Shown here: piece after piece, positions 1 through 8,491 of the stretch
How the letters are laid out: every line of letters starts with the position of its first letter
Numbering within the stretch: the stretch's first letter is position 1
NCBI RefSeq assembly: GCF_003586305.1
Contig: NZ_QXJI01000001.1
Coordinates: forward strand, 248,001-312,000
Length of the DNA: 64,000 nucleotides
Origin: Cognatilysobacter tabacisoli
GTDB taxonomy: Bacteria; Pseudomonadota; Gammaproteobacteria; Xanthomonadales; Xanthomonadaceae
Direction of reading: 5' to 3'
Made by a program: the position numbers and the translations under genes
The notes under the pieces: generated by a model
Told to the model about the DNA's origin: nothing
Seen by the model: only the letters and a program-made list of their open reading frames with translations
Database searches by the model: none

Positions 1-2
1 AC

Positions 3-1853
3 GTCGCGCGCGTGGAAGCGCCGCCCGCGTGGTGGCGGTCGGCCCCGTCGTGGTGGCCGGTCTCGGTGCTGTGGGAGCACGAGGACGTCACGCTCGACGA
101 GTTCCGGACCGCCTTCGAGCAGGAACGGCAGCGCCTGCGCGCGGAGCAGGGCGATGCGTTCGACCCACGGCAGTTCGAATCGGTCGACAGCAAGCGCGCC
201 GTGCTCGAGCGCCTGATCGACCAGCGCGTGCAGCGGCTGGCGGCCAAGCGCGACGGCATGATCGTCAGCGACCAGATGGTCGTGCAGACGATCCAGGAGA
301 TCCCCGCGTTCCAGGTGGACGGACGGTTTGATCCGGAGCGCTATCGCCTCGCCCTTGCGAGCCAGAACCAGTCGACGGCGCAGTTCGAACAGCTGGTCCG
401 CGACGGCCTGCAGTCGTCGCTGATCGCCGCCGGCATCGGCGGCAGCCAGTTCGCCACCGCGTCCGAAGTCGACCGCGTGCTGCGCCTGCTCGGCGAGCAG
501 CGCGACGTGTCGCTGCTGATCGCGCCGGCCCCGCCGGTCGATACCGCAGCGGTGAGCGCCGCGGAGATCGAGTCCTGGTACAAGGCCCACCCGGCCGACT
601 ACCGCGCGCCCGAGTCGGTCGACATCGAGTACGTCGAACTGATGGCCTCGGCCATGCCGGCCCCGGCGCCGGCCGACGAGGCCACGCTGCGCCAGCGCTT
701 CGCCCAGGAGCAGGCGAAGTTCGCCGCCGCGGAGCAGCGTCTGGCGTCGCACATCCTCGTCTCCGTGCCCGCGGGCGCCGACGCCGCGGCCACGAAGGCG
801 GCCGAACAGAAGGCGCAGCAGCTGGCCACGCAGGCGCGCGCGCCGGGGGCCGACTTCGCGGTGCTGGCGGGCGCGAGCTCCGACGACGCCGGCTCCAAGG
901 CGAGCGGCGGCGATCTGGGCTGGATCCAGAAGGACATGATGCCCAAGCCGTTCGAGGACGCGCTGTTCGCAATGCAGGCCGGCGAGATCCGCGGCCCGGT
1001 CAAGACCGAGGCGGGCTGGCACGTCATCCAGCTGCGCGAGATCAAGGCCGGCCAGCAGGGTTCGTTCGAAGAGGCGCGCGAGTCGCTTGCCCGCGAGCAG
1101 CTCGATGCCGACCGCGACCGCGCGTTCAACGAGCTCAGCACGAAGCTGGTCGACCTCGTCTACAAGAATCCGACCTCGCTGGCGCCGGCGGCGCGCCAGG
1201 TCAACCTGCCGGTGCAGAAGCTGGGCCCGATCACGCGCACCGGAGGCGAAGGCCTGGCAGCGAACCCCGCCGTCAAGCGAGCGGCGTTCTCCGACGCGCT
1301 GATCCAGGACGGCGCCGTCAGCGATCCGATCGAGATCGCGCCGGGCCACGTGGTGCTGATCCGCGTCACCCGCCACTCGCCCGAGGCTGCACGGCCGCTG
1401 GCCCAGGTGCGCGACGCGGTGATCGCCGCCGTGCGCGCCGACCGGACCCGCAAGGCGTCGGAGCAGCGCGGCGATGCGCTGCTGGCCCGCGTGCGCGCCG
1501 GCGAGACGCTCGAGGCAATCGCCGCGGCCGAGCAGCTGCCCCCTCCGGACAACATCCCGTCGGTGCCGCGCGGCGCGCCGATCCCGACGCCGGAAGTGTC
1601 CGAGGCGATGTTCGCCGCGACGCCGCCGGCGCCGGGCAAGCCCTCGGCCGGTCGCGTCGTGCTCGAAGACGGCCGCGTTGCGCTGTTCGTGCTCAACAAG
1701 GTCACGCCGGGCGACGTGGCGTCCGCGCCGCTCGACCGGCGCCTCGGCCTGCAGCAGCAGCTTTCGACGCTGGGCGGCAACGACGACGTCGAGGCGCTGG
1801 TCAAGGCGCTGCGCCGCGGCATGAAGGTGTCGGTGATCGAGGCGAATCTCTGA
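3..1853 (+). CDS. ppiD: Peptidyl-prolyl cis-trans isomerase D, 5' end cut by the window
   Basis: Periplasmic, inner-membrane-anchored foldase of the SurA/parvulin family that helps outer-membrane proteins fold. The frame is open from base 3, and the usual N-terminal transmembrane anchor lies upstream of the window, so the first in-frame ATG-like position at 12 is not the true start. An N-terminal SurA_N-like helical region is followed by a parvulin rotamase domain at about residues 245-350, with the typical SHIL, GGDLGW and GWHVIQL blocks. A long helical C-terminal region follows. It ends at a TGA just before a strong bidirectional terminator. Confident on family; only the N-terminus is missing. 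Confidence 0.93.
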   Translation, partial: VARVEAPPAWWRSAPSWWPVSVLWEHEDVTLDEFRTAFEQERQRLRAEQGDAFDPRQFESVDSKRAVLERLIDQRVQRLAAKRDGMIVSDQMVVQTIQEIPAFQVDGRFDPERYRLALASQNQSTAQFEQLVRDGLQSSLIAAGIGGSQFATASEVDRVLRLLGEQRDVSLLIAPAPPVDTAAVSAAEIESWYKAHPADYRAPESVDIEYVELMASAMPAPAPADEATLRQRFAQEQAKFAAAEQRLASHILVSVPAGADAAATKAAEQKAQQLATQARAPGADFAVLAGASSDDAGSKASGGDLGWIQKDMMPKPFEDALFAMQAGEIRGPVKTEAGWHVIQLREIKAGQQGSFEEARESLAREQLDADRDRAFNELSTKLVDLVYKNPTSLAPAARQVNLPVQKLGPITRTGGEGLAANPAVKRAAFSDALIQDGAVSDPIEIAPGHVVLIRVTRHSPEAARPLAQVRDAVIAAVRADRTRKASEQRGDALLARVRAGETLEAIAAAEQLPPPDNIPSVPRGAPIPTPEVSEAMFAATPPAPGKPSAGRVVLEDGRVALFVLNKVTPGDVASAPLDRRLGLQQQLSTLGGNDDVEALVKALRRGMKVSVIEANL

Positions 1854-1884
1854 CCGACCTCGCGCGTGGCACTCCGAACCCATG

Positions 1885-1914
1885 AAAAAGGCCCGGCAAT
1901 CGCCGGGCCTTTTG
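1885..1914. terminator. Bidirectional intrinsic terminator between ppiD and fabI
   Basis: A 12-bp perfect stem (AAAAAGGCCCGGC paired with GCCGGGCCTTTT) closes on a 4-nt AATC loop and has A- and T-runs on its two sides. It can therefore terminate ppiD on the plus strand and fabI on the minus strand, which converge here. Confidence 0.9.
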
Positions 1915-1938
1915 TTTGACGTTCGGGTCGGCCGACGA

Positions 1939-2733
1939 TTACTCCTCGCCGATCCCCGTCATGCCGACGATGCTGTAGCCGGCGTCGACGTAGGTGACCT
2001 CGCCGGTGATGCCGGCGGCCAGGTCGGAGCACAGGAACGCCGCGGCGTTGCCGACGTCCTCGATCGTGACGTTGCGGCGCAGCGGCGCCGCCGCCTCGAA
2101 CTGCGTCAGCATCTTGCGGAAGTTGCCGACGCCCGAGGCGGCGAGTGTCTTGATCGGGCCGGCCGAAATCGCGTTGACGCGCGTGCCCTCCGGGCCGAGG
2201 TTCAGCGCCAGGTAGCGCACGGTCGACTCGAGGCTCGCCTTGGCGACGCCCATCACGTTGTAGTTCTGCAGCGCGCGCACCGCGCCGAGGTAGCTCAGCG
2301 TCAGGATGGCGCCGTTGCGGCCCTTCATCTGCGGCCGCGCGGCCTTGGCCAGGGCGGCGAGGGAGTAGGCGGAGATGTCGTGCGCGATGGCGAAGTTCTC
2401 GCGGGTCAGCCCCTCGAGGAAGTCGCCGCCGATCGCTTCGCGCGGGGCGAACGCCATGCAGTGCACGAGGATGTCGAAGCCTTCCGGCCAGTGCTTGCCG
2501 AGTTCACTGAAGCAGGCGTCGATCTGCTCGTCGGACGCGACATCGAGCGGCAGCACGATCTTCGAGCCGTACTCGGCGGCCGCGTCCTCGACGCGCGAGC
2601 GCAGCTTGTCGGTCTGGTAGGTCAGCGCCAGTTCCGCGCCCTGGCGGTGCATGGCTTCGGCGATGCCGGTGGCGATCGAACGCTGGCTGGCGATGCCGGT
2701 GATCAGTGCACGCTTGCCTTGCAGGAAACCCAT
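1939..2733 (-). CDS. fabI: Enoyl-[acyl-carrier-protein] reductase (NADH), FabI
   Basis: Catalyses the last reduction of each fatty-acid elongation cycle, converting trans-2-enoyl-ACP to acyl-ACP with NAD(P)H in the cytoplasm. The 264-residue length is typical. The FabI-type nucleotide-binding start ([10 protein letters not shown]) is present, and the Y-x6-K active site is Tyr158 and Lys165. The family NAISAGPI block is intact. The residue matching the classic triclosan-contact Gly93 of E. coli is Ala94 here, as in some other natural FabIs. A purine-rich AGAGGA lies about 8 nt before the ATG. It follows mltD on the same strand after a 97-bp gap and is not part of the fab cluster at 26-32 kb. 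Confidence 0.97.
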   Translation of the reverse strand: MGFLQGKRALITGIASQRSIATGIAEAMHRQGAELALTYQTDKLRSRVEDAAAEYGSKIVLPLDVASDEQIDACFSELGKHWPEGFDILVHCMAFAPREAIGGDFLEGLTRENFAIAHDISAYSLAALAKAARPQMKGRNGAILTLSYLGAVRALQNYNVMGVAKASLESTVRYLALNLGPEGTRVNAISAGPIKTLAASGVGNFRKMLTQFEAAAPLRRNVTIEDVGNAAAFLCSDLAAGITGEVTYVDAGYSIVGMTGIGEE

Positions 2734-2830
2734 GTGGCTCGTCCTCTCTGGAGGCCCGGGCGGCGATCGTGCCCGAGCAAAGACTCTAGTTTGCCCTGCG
2801 CCGGGCGGGCGGGCTACCGGCGCAGCGCCG

Positions 2831-4087
2831 TCACGGTGCGCCGGCGGCAGCGTCGATGCGCAACTCGGTGCCCGGACGCAGCACGCTGCGGGGCGTCAGC
2901 CCGTTGCGTTCGAGCAGGTCGGCAACGCCGATGCCGTAGCGGCGCGCAATCGTCCATGCGTTGTCGCCGCGCGCCACCACGTGGCGACGTTCGCCGGCGG
3001 CCAGCGGCCCGCCGGCGGGCGTTCCGTCGCCGGCGGCCTTGGCCAGCGGCGGATCGACGTCGGGCGCTGCGGGTGCGCGTTCGCGCACGGCCTCGCCAAG
3101 CGTGATCGTGGCCGCTGCGGATGTGGACGCCGCGGCGGGCACTGGCGGCGGGGTCGAGGTCGCCGCGACCAGCAGCTGTGCCGGCTGCCCCCCGGCGCGC
3201 GTGATGCGGCCGCCGGCGAATACGGGGTTCAGGCGGGCGAGTCGCGCCGGGTCGTGGCCGTTTCGCCGGGCCCACGCGCCCAGGTCGGTGGCACCTTCGG
3301 CAACGTCGACCACCTCGAGCCGGGCCACCGGGCGGTCGAGCGAGCGCAGCCACTCTTCGCGATCGTCGGCCTGCTCCATCAGGCACGACAGCGCGTGCAG
3401 CTTGCGCACGTACGACTGGGTGATGTCCGGCAGCGCCAGCTGCTCCGGCCGGGCGTTGCGCGCGGCCTGGCCGCTGCGCTTGAGGGCGCCGAGCACGCGG
3501 TATTCACCCGCGTTGTACGCCATGACCGCCAGTCGCCAGTCGCCGGCGAACATGCCGTGCAGGGTCTTGAGGTAGCGCACCGCGGCCCGAGTGGAGTCGA
3601 TCGGCGAGTAGCGGCCGTCGTAACCGGGGCGGATCGGCACCTTATGGTTGCGCGCGGTGATCGTGATCATCTGCCACAGGCCCGCCGGGCCGGACGGGCT
3701 GCGGGCCGCGGGGTTGTAGCCGCTTTCGACGAACGGGATCAGCGCGTATTCGGTCGGCAGCCCGGCCTCGCGCAGCGCATCGACGACGTATCCGAACAGC
3801 GGCAGCAGGTCGTCGCGGCCCGATGCGAGCTTCTGCGGGGCGCTGACGAAGTGCTGCCGCCAGCGCGTGCTCGGCGCTGACGTGCAGTCGGGGTCCGCCA
3901 GGCCCTCGCGGAAGCGCTGGTAGATCGCCAGCCCCGTGGTCGGCGTGGCCGTTGGCGCGAGCGCGGCGGCGGGCGCGGCCGCCTGTGGCGTCGCCGGATC
4001 CGGCCCGTCGCTCTGTGCGAGCGCAGACGCGTGCACCGAGGCCAGCGACAGGCACGCGGCGAGCGCTGCGATCCGCAGCGTGCTCAT
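2831..4087 (-). CDS. mltD: Membrane-bound lytic murein transglycosylase D
   Basis: Cleaves peptidoglycan glycan strands to 1,6-anhydro-muropeptides in the periplasm. The 418-residue protein has an N-terminal signal sequence, an Ala/Pro-rich linker, and an SLT domain with catalytic Glu121 in a VESGYNP block followed by GPAGLWQM. A single C-terminal LysM domain sits at about residues 367-410; E. coli MltD has two. There is no Cys at the end of the signal peptide, so lipoprotein anchoring is not evident. The ATG at 4087 overlaps the gloB stop as ATGA, indicating translational coupling. The mltD-gloB pairing is conserved in gammaproteobacteria. Confidence 0.93.
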   Translation of the reverse strand: MSTLRIAALAACLSLASVHASALAQSDGPDPATPQAAAPAAALAPTATPTTGLAIYQRFREGLADPDCTSAPSTRWRQHFVSAPQKLASGRDDLLPLFGYVVDALREAGLPTEYALIPFVESGYNPAARSPSGPAGLWQMITITARNHKVPIRPGYDGRYSPIDSTRAAVRYLKTLHGMFAGDWRLAVMAYNAGEYRVLGALKRSGQAARNARPEQLALPDITQSYVRKLHALSCLMEQADDREEWLRSLDRPVARLEVVDVAEGATDLGAWARRNGHDPARLARLNPVFAGGRITRAGGQPAQLLVAATSTPPPVPAAASTSAAATITLGEAVRERAPAAPDVDPPLAKAAGDGTPAGGPLAAGERRHVVARGDNAWTIARRYGIGVADLLERNGLTPRSVLRPGTELRIDAAAGAP

Positions 4088-4848
4088 GCGGCGAATCCGT
4101 CCTTCCAGCGCCGCAGTTCGGCGAATACCTCGACGTCGTCCGTCGGCGCGCGCCCGAGGCGCGTGGCCACGGCGGCCCGGACCGCCGGCGCGCCGGCGCG
4201 CAGGAACGGGTTGGCGGCGCGTTCGCTCGCCATCGTGCTTGGAACGCTCGGCTGTCCCTCGTCGCGCATCGCGCGGGCCTCCTCGGTGCGCTGCCGCAGC
4301 GCGGCGTTGTCGGGGTCGACCGCGTGCGCGAAGGCCGCGTTCGACAGGGTGTATTCGTGGCCGCAGCAGACCAGCGTGTCGTCCGGCAGCGCGGCCAGCC
4401 GCGCCAGCGAGTCGGCCATCTGCGCGGGCGTGCCTTCGAACAGCCGACCGCAGCCCAGGCTGAACAGCGTGTCGCCGCTGAACACGACGCCATGCCCGAC
4501 GTAGGCGACGTGGCTCGTGGTGTGGCCGGGGACGGACAGCACGGTGAATCGCCAGCCGGCGACCTCCACTGCATCGCCTTGGCCGACGCGGGCGGCCGCT
4601 ACGGTGATGCGTTCGTCCTCCGGTGCGAACACCGGCAGCGCCGGCCAGCGTGCCAGCAGCGCCGCCGTGCCGCCGACGTGGTCGGGGTGGTGGTGGGTCA
4701 GCAGGATCGCCGCCGGCTGCAGGCCGGCCTCGGCGGCCGCAAGCACCGGCGCGGCGTCTCCCGGGTCGACGACGATGGCGTCGGCCCCGTCGCGCGACAG
4801 CGTCCAGATGTAGTTGTCGCGGAGGGCGGGCAGGGCCTGCAAGCGCAT
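4084..4848 (-). CDS. gloB: Hydroxyacylglutathione hydrolase (glyoxalase II)
   Basis: Hydrolyses S-D-lactoylglutathione to D-lactate and glutathione, the second step of methylglyoxal detoxification. It is a metallo-beta-lactamase fold of 254 residues. The metal motif is [10 protein letters not shown] at residues 51-60, followed by PGHT, the GDTLF block, and CCGHEYT, which are characteristic of GloB. The C-terminal HAGH domain carries the ANPFLR motif that contacts glutathione. It is the first gene of a gloB-mltD pair and lies head-to-head with the yafS-like gene, with 116 bp between the starts. Confidence 0.96.
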   Translation of the reverse strand: MRLQALPALRDNYIWTLSRDGADAIVVDPGDAAPVLAAAEAGLQPAAILLTHHHPDHVGGTAALLARWPALPVFAPEDERITVAAARVGQGDAVEVAGWRFTVLSVPGHTTSHVAYVGHGVVFSGDTLFSLGCGRLFEGTPAQMADSLARLAALPDDTLVCCGHEYTLSNAAFAHAVDPDNAALRQRTEEARAMRDEGQPSVPSTMASERAANPFLRAGAPAVRAAVATRLGRAPTDDVEVFAELRRWKDGFAA

Positions 4849-4964
4849 CGGCAGGGGGTTCTCGTTCGTGGTGTCCGGAGGGTGGCACGACCGGCCGGGC
4901 CGGGGCCGTGCGAATTGCCGCAGAATCGGGCACGGGCCGCTCCGGGTCCGCCGCCGGCCCGACC

Positions 4965-5648
4965 ATGCCCGCCCTGTCGCCCGACCGTCAACCCGCGACG
5001 CCGCTGGACTGGTTCGCCACCGAGGCCGGGCAGGGCGTGCTGGAGGTCGAGGCGCTAGCCGTCGCGCGCGTCCTCGCCGGCTGCCCGGCCCTGCCGTGGG
5101 CGTGGCTCGGGGTCCCCGGCGCCACGCCGCCGGACGTGCCCGGCGGTCGCGGGCTGCTGCTGCGACGTCACGACGGCGGCTTCGAAGGCGCCGTGCGCTG
5201 CGCGCTGCCGCTGCCGCTGGCGAGCGAGTCTTTGGGCGCGGTCCTGCTGCAGCATGCGCTGGACGACGGTTTCGAGCTCGACACGCTGCTCGGCGAGTGC
5301 GAACGGGTGCTCGCGCCCGGCGGCACCCTGTGGCTGGCGACGCTGAACCCGTGGAGTCCGTACCGGCTGCGCTGGGCGCGACTGGGCCTGCGCGTGCGCG
5401 GGCCAGGCCGCTGGCAGGCGCTGCTGCGCCGGGCCGGCTTCGCGCTCGATTCGGTCAACGTGCAGTGGATCGGGCCGTACTGGCGAAGCGCGCACGGCGA
5501 TGCCGGCGTCGGGCCGCTCGACTGGCCCCGCGCGGGGCTGGCGCTCAGCGTCACCAAGCGCACGTACGCGATCGTGCCGCCGCGTCCGCTGCGCAGCCTG
5601 CGCTGGCAAGGCGCCGGCTCGGTCCGCGCCGGCCAGCTGCGCGGCTAG
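4965..5648 (+). CDS. YafS-like SAM-methyltransferase-fold protein
   Basis: A 227-residue protein in the position of E. coli yafS (gloB-yafS-rnhA-dnaQ). The C-terminal half shows the methyltransferase-11 pattern around [15 protein letters not shown], followed by LNPWSP. The N-terminal part lacks a clear glycine-rich SAM-binding motif I, so SAM binding is not proven by sequence. The function is unknown even in E. coli. The ATG at 4965 is chosen because the frame upstream runs through the divergent gloB gene. The rnhA gene follows 14 bp later. Confidence 0.75.
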   Translation: MPALSPDRQPATPLDWFATEAGQGVLEVEALAVARVLAGCPALPWAWLGVPGATPPDVPGGRGLLLRRHDGGFEGAVRCALPLPLASESLGAVLLQHALDDGFELDTLLGECERVLAPGGTLWLATLNPWSPYRLRWARLGLRVRGPGRWQALLRRAGFALDSVNVQWIGPYWRSAHGDAGVGPLDWPRAGLALSVTKRTYAIVPPRPLRSLRWQGAGSVRAGQLRG

Positions 5649-5650
5649 GC

Positions 5651-5656
5651 GATAAT
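5651..5656 (+). promoter_or_regulatory. -10 hexamer placed for a leaderless rnhA transcript
   Basis: GATAAT matches the sigma-70 -10 consensus at 5 of 6 positions and lies exactly 6 nt before the rnhA ATG, so transcription would begin at or next to the start codon. No good -35 box or Shine-Dalgarno sequence is visible. Confidence 0.5.
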
Positions 5657-5662
5657 GGCGCG

Positions 5663-6136
5663 ATGACCGCATCGATCGAACGCAAGTCCGTGCAGATCCA
5701 CACCGATGGCGCCTGCCTCGGCAATCCGGGACCAGGCGGCTGGGGCGCCCTGCTACGCTACAAGGGCCGAGAGCGCGAACTGGCCGGCGGCGAGCCCGAC
5801 ACCACCAACAACCGCATGGAGCTGATGGCCGCGATCATGGCGCTCGAGACACTGACCGAGGCCTGCGACGTGGTGCTGATCACCGATTCGCAGTACGTGC
5901 GGCAGGGCATCACCGAGTGGATGGCGAACTGGGTCCGCCGCGGCTGGAAGACCGCCGCCGGCGACCCGGTCAAGAACCGCGACCTGTGGGAGCGGCTGCA
6001 CGCCGCGACGGGCCGCCATCGCATCGACTGGCGGTGGGTCAAGGGCCACTCCGGCGACCCGGACAACGAGCGCGTCGACGTCCTCGCGCGCACCGCCGCG
6101 GAAAAGCTGCGCGGGCGCGCCGCGACCGCGCGCTGA
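5663..6136 (+). CDS. rnhA: Ribonuclease HI
   Basis: Cleaves the RNA strand of RNA-DNA hybrids, removing primers and R-loops. The 157-residue protein has all four catalytic carboxylates of the family: Asp15, Glu53, Asp75 and Asp139, plus the catalytic-loop His129 in WVKGHSG. The ATG at 5663 gives the family N-terminus, with the HTDGAC strand starting at residue 13. No ribosome-binding site is visible, and a -10 hexamer sits 6 nt upstream. It is followed after 31 bp by dnaQ, as in enterobacteria. Confidence 0.97.
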   Translation: MTASIERKSVQIHTDGACLGNPGPGGWGALLRYKGRERELAGGEPDTTNNRMELMAAIMALETLTEACDVVLITDSQYVRQGITEWMANWVRRGWKTAAGDPVKNRDLWERLHAATGRHRIDWRWVKGHSGDPDNERVDVLARTAAEKLRGRAATAR

Positions 6137-6155
6137 GTGACCGGCCCCGCCACGG

Positions 6156-6161
6156 CATAAT
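6156..6161 (+). promoter_or_regulatory. -10 hexamer placed for a leaderless dnaQ transcript
   Basis: CATAAT (5 of 6 to the consensus) ends 6 nt before the dnaQ ATG, the same geometry as upstream of rnhA. A poor -35-like CTGAGT lies 17 nt further upstream. No Shine-Dalgarno sequence intervenes. Confidence 0.5.
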
Positions 6162-6167
6162 CGACCG

Positions 6168-6914
6168 ATGCGCCAGATCATCCTCGACACCGAAACCACC
6201 GGCCTGAGCTGGGAACGCGGCAACCGCGTGGTCGAAATCGGCTGCGTCGAGTTCGTCGAGCGCCGACCGACCGGCCGCACGTTCCACACCTACCTCAACC
6301 CCGAGTGCCAGTTCGAGCAGGGCGCGCAGGAGGTCACCGGCCTGACCGTGGAGTTCCTGGCCGACAAGCCGAAGTTCGCCCAGGTGGTCGACGAGTTCCT
6401 CGCCTTCATCGACGGGGCCGAGCTGGTGATCCACAACGCCGCGTTCGACGTCGGCTTCCTCGACAACGAGCTGCGGCTGGCCGGCGCGCAGTACGGCCGG
6501 CTGGCCGATCGCTGCTCGATCGAGGATTCGCTGCTGATGGCGCGCCAGCGCTTCCCGGGGCAGCGCAACTCGCTCGACGCGCTGTGCAAGCGGCTGGGCG
6601 TCGACAACTCGCATCGCCAGCTGCACGGCGCGCTGCTCGACGCGCAGATCCTCGCGGACGTCTACATCGCGCTGACGTCCGGCCAGGAGGAGATCGGCTT
6701 CGCCGAGCCGAACGCGGCCGCCGCGGCGGGTCCGATGCCCGGACTGCAGTTGCGAGCCGACGCGCCGCGCCCGCGCGTGGTGGTGGCCGACGACGAGCTC
6801 GCCGCGCACGAGGCCCGCCTAGAACGGCTGCGGAAGAAGGCCGGGAAGGCCATGTGGGACCAGTGGCAGGCGCCTGCCGTGGCGGTCGACGCGGACGTGC
6901 CCGCGCTGGCGTGA
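6168..6914 (+). CDS. dnaQ: DNA polymerase III epsilon subunit (3'-5' proofreading exonuclease)
   Basis: Proofreading subunit of the replicative polymerase core. The 248-residue DEDDh exonuclease has Exo I DTET (Asp7, Glu9), Exo II HNAAFD (Asp94) and Exo III HGALLDAQ (His153, Asp158), all intact. A C-terminal tail after about residue 185 is low-complexity and then helical, where E. coli epsilon binds the alpha subunit. The stop lies 33 bp from the convergent phosphatase gene. Confidence 0.97.
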   Translation: MRQIILDTETTGLSWERGNRVVEIGCVEFVERRPTGRTFHTYLNPECQFEQGAQEVTGLTVEFLADKPKFAQVVDEFLAFIDGAELVIHNAAFDVGFLDNELRLAGAQYGRLADRCSIEDSLLMARQRFPGQRNSLDALCKRLGVDNSHRQLHGALLDAQILADVYIALTSGQEEIGFAEPNAAAAAGPMPGLQLRADAPRPRVVVADDELAAHEARLERLRKKAGKAMWDQWQAPAVAVDADVPALA

Positions 6915-6947
6915 GCCGGCGGACCGCGCGGACCGCGGGACCTCGCG

Positions 6948-7652
6948 CTACTGGCTGCGCACCAGCACCACGGTGATGTTGTCCGACCCGCCGCCGTCGA
7001 GCGCGGCGGCCACCAGCGTGTCGACGCACTCCTGCGCGCTGCAGTCGAGCCCGGCGAGCACCCGCGCGATGTTGCGGTCGTCGACCTCCTCGGTGAGCCC
7101 GTCGCTGCACAGCAGCAGCTGCATGCCCGGGCGCAGTTCGCCGGTCATCGTCTCGACGTTGAGGTTGCGCGGGTCGGTGACCCCCAGCGCCTGCGTCACC
7201 ACGTTGCGGTGCGGGTGGCTGCGGGCCTGCTCGTGGGTGATCGCGCCGTTGGCGATCAGCTCCTGCACGTAGCTGTGGTCCTGCGACAGCTGGGCGAGGT
7301 GGCCGTCCCGCCACAGGTACACGCGGCTGTCGCCGACCCAGGCCACCTCGAAGCGGTTGCCCGCCACGCGCGCGGCCACCACGGTGGTGCCCATCGGCAG
7401 GGCGTCGTTGCGACGGCGGGACGTGCGGATGATCTCTTCGTCGGCGATCCGGATCGCCTGCGCGAGCGGCGTGCCGTCGCGGATCTCGCGCACGATCGTC
7501 TCGCGCGCCAGAGCGCTCGCCACCTCGCCGTACTCGTGGCCGCCCATGCCGTCGGCCACCAGCCACAGGCCCAGGTCGCTGTCGCCGTAGTACGTATCTT
7601 CGTTCAGGTCGCGGCGCAGGCCGACGTGCGTGAGATGGCCGAATTCGATCAT
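6948..7652 (-). CDS. PP2C-family serine/threonine protein phosphatase
   Basis: A cytoplasmic 234-residue metal-dependent phosphatase of the PrpC/Stp1 type. Visible motifs are the RRDLNEDTYY start (metal Asp/Glu), VADGMGGHEYGE, the MGTTVV block, VGDSRVYLWR, and the C-terminal GGSDNITVV metal motif. The ATG at 7652 gives the standard N-terminus; a longer frame to 7796 adds only atypical residues. No partner Hanks-type kinase lies next to it, so its substrate cannot be read from the context. Confidence 0.92.
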   Translation of the reverse strand: MIEFGHLTHVGLRRDLNEDTYYGDSDLGLWLVADGMGGHEYGEVASALARETIVREIRDGTPLAQAIRIADEEIIRTSRRRNDALPMGTTVVAARVAGNRFEVAWVGDSRVYLWRDGHLAQLSQDHSYVQELIANGAITHEQARSHPHRNVVTQALGVTDPRNLNVETMTGELRPGMQLLLCSDGLTEEVDDRNIARVLAGLDCSAQECVDTLVAAALDGGGSDNITVVLVRSQ

Positions 7653-7822
7653 GGGTCGATGATGCCGGTTCGCGTCGCCGGTTGCTTGAAAACGGTTAAC
7701 GCAATCGTGCCCGCGGCCCGGCCGCGTGCGTAACCCGGGATAACCCTCACCATTCAGTACCGCCGATCGATTCCATACCGTGGCGGATCGCCGCATCGCG
7801 TCGCCCAGTGGCCCAGAAACGC

Positions 7823-7843
7823 AAAACGCCCCGCGAGGGGGCG
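7823..7843 (-). terminator. Intrinsic terminator of tRNA-Ser(CGA)
   Basis: On the minus strand a 6-bp CGCCCC/GGGGCG stem with a TCGC-type loop is followed by TTTT, a dozen bases after the tRNA 3' end. Confidence 0.75.
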
Positions 7844-7854
7844 CTGTGCGAATC

Positions 7855-7945
7855 TGGCGGAGAGGGGGGGATTCGAACCCCCGAGGCGCTATAAACGCCT
7901 GCCTGATTTCGAGTCAGGTACATTCAACCGCTCTGCCACCTCTCC
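7855..7945 (-). tRNA. tRNA-Ser(CGA), reads UCG
   Basis: A 91-nt class II tRNA with encoded CCA. The 7-bp acceptor stem GGAGAGG/CCTCTCC, discriminator G, the anticodon loop CTCGAAA giving anticodon CGA, a long variable arm and the T-arm GGGGG-TTCGAAT-CCCCC are all visible on the minus strand. It stands alone with its own promoter and terminator. Confidence 0.97.
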
Positions 7946-7964
7946 GGTGCGTCGCGAGCCGCGA

Positions 7965-7993
7965 ATGATACGGGGCCGGGCGTTGGCAGACAA
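7965..7993 (-). promoter_or_regulatory. Sigma-70 promoter of tRNA-Ser(CGA)
   Basis: On the minus strand TTGTCT (-35) and TATCAT (-10) are separated by exactly 17 nt, with the -10 box 19 nt upstream of the mature tRNA 5' end. Confidence 0.8.
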
Positions 7994-8046
7994 GGCGTCC
8001 GAGGGCCCGGCTACACTGTCCGGCCTCCCACACCCACGGCCGGCCC

Positions 8047-8454
8047 ATGTCCGAAATCCTCGTCCCGGTGTCCTTCGGCGAACTGCTGGACAAGATCGCC
8101 ATCCTGCAGATCAAGTCCGAGCGCATGACCGACGAAGCCAAGCTGGCCAACGTCCGCCACGAGCTGTCGGCCCTGGAACAGACCTGGATGGCCCACCCCG
8201 CGGCCGGCGGCGACATCGCCAAGCTGCGCGCCGACCTCAAGGCCGTGAACGAGCGTCTGTGGGTGATCGAGGACGACATCCGGCTGAAGGAGAAGGCCCG
8301 CGCCTTCGACGAGGAGTTCATCCGCCTGGCCCGCGCCGTCTACTTCGAGAATGACGAGCGCGCGCGGATCAAGAAGGACATCAACCTCGCGCTGGGCTCC
8401 AGCTACGTCGAGGAGAAGTCGTACCAGGACTACCGCAGCGGCGACGCGCCCTGA
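8047..8454 (+). CDS. DUF6165 family protein
   Basis: A 135-residue soluble, strongly charged, largely helical protein that matches the DUF6165 pattern (start MSEILVPVSFGELLDKIAILQIK, then KLANVRHEL and RIKKDIN blocks). Members are commonly found beside LPS or capsule glycosyltransferases; here it is next to the heptosyltransferase and kdkA genes. The biochemical role is not known. The ATG at 8047 is the only reasonable start. Confidence 0.85.
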   Translation: MSEILVPVSFGELLDKIAILQIKSERMTDEAKLANVRHELSALEQTWMAHPAAGGDIAKLRADLKAVNERLWVIEDDIRLKEKARAFDEEFIRLARAVYFENDERARIKKDINLALGSSYVEEKSYQDYRSGDAP

Positions 8455-8491
8455 CGGGGCCGTTCCGCCCGCCGCTCCGCGCGGTGGCGAT

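Noticed and set aside
1882-3105. 407-residue open frame antisense to fabI
   Set aside because: It is a GC-rich shadow of fabI and mltD, has no family features, and runs through the terminator at 1885-1914.
4623-5648. 341-residue version of the YafS-like protein
   Set aside because: The first 114 residues are the antisense of gloB with no family similarity; ATG 4965 gives a sensible protein.
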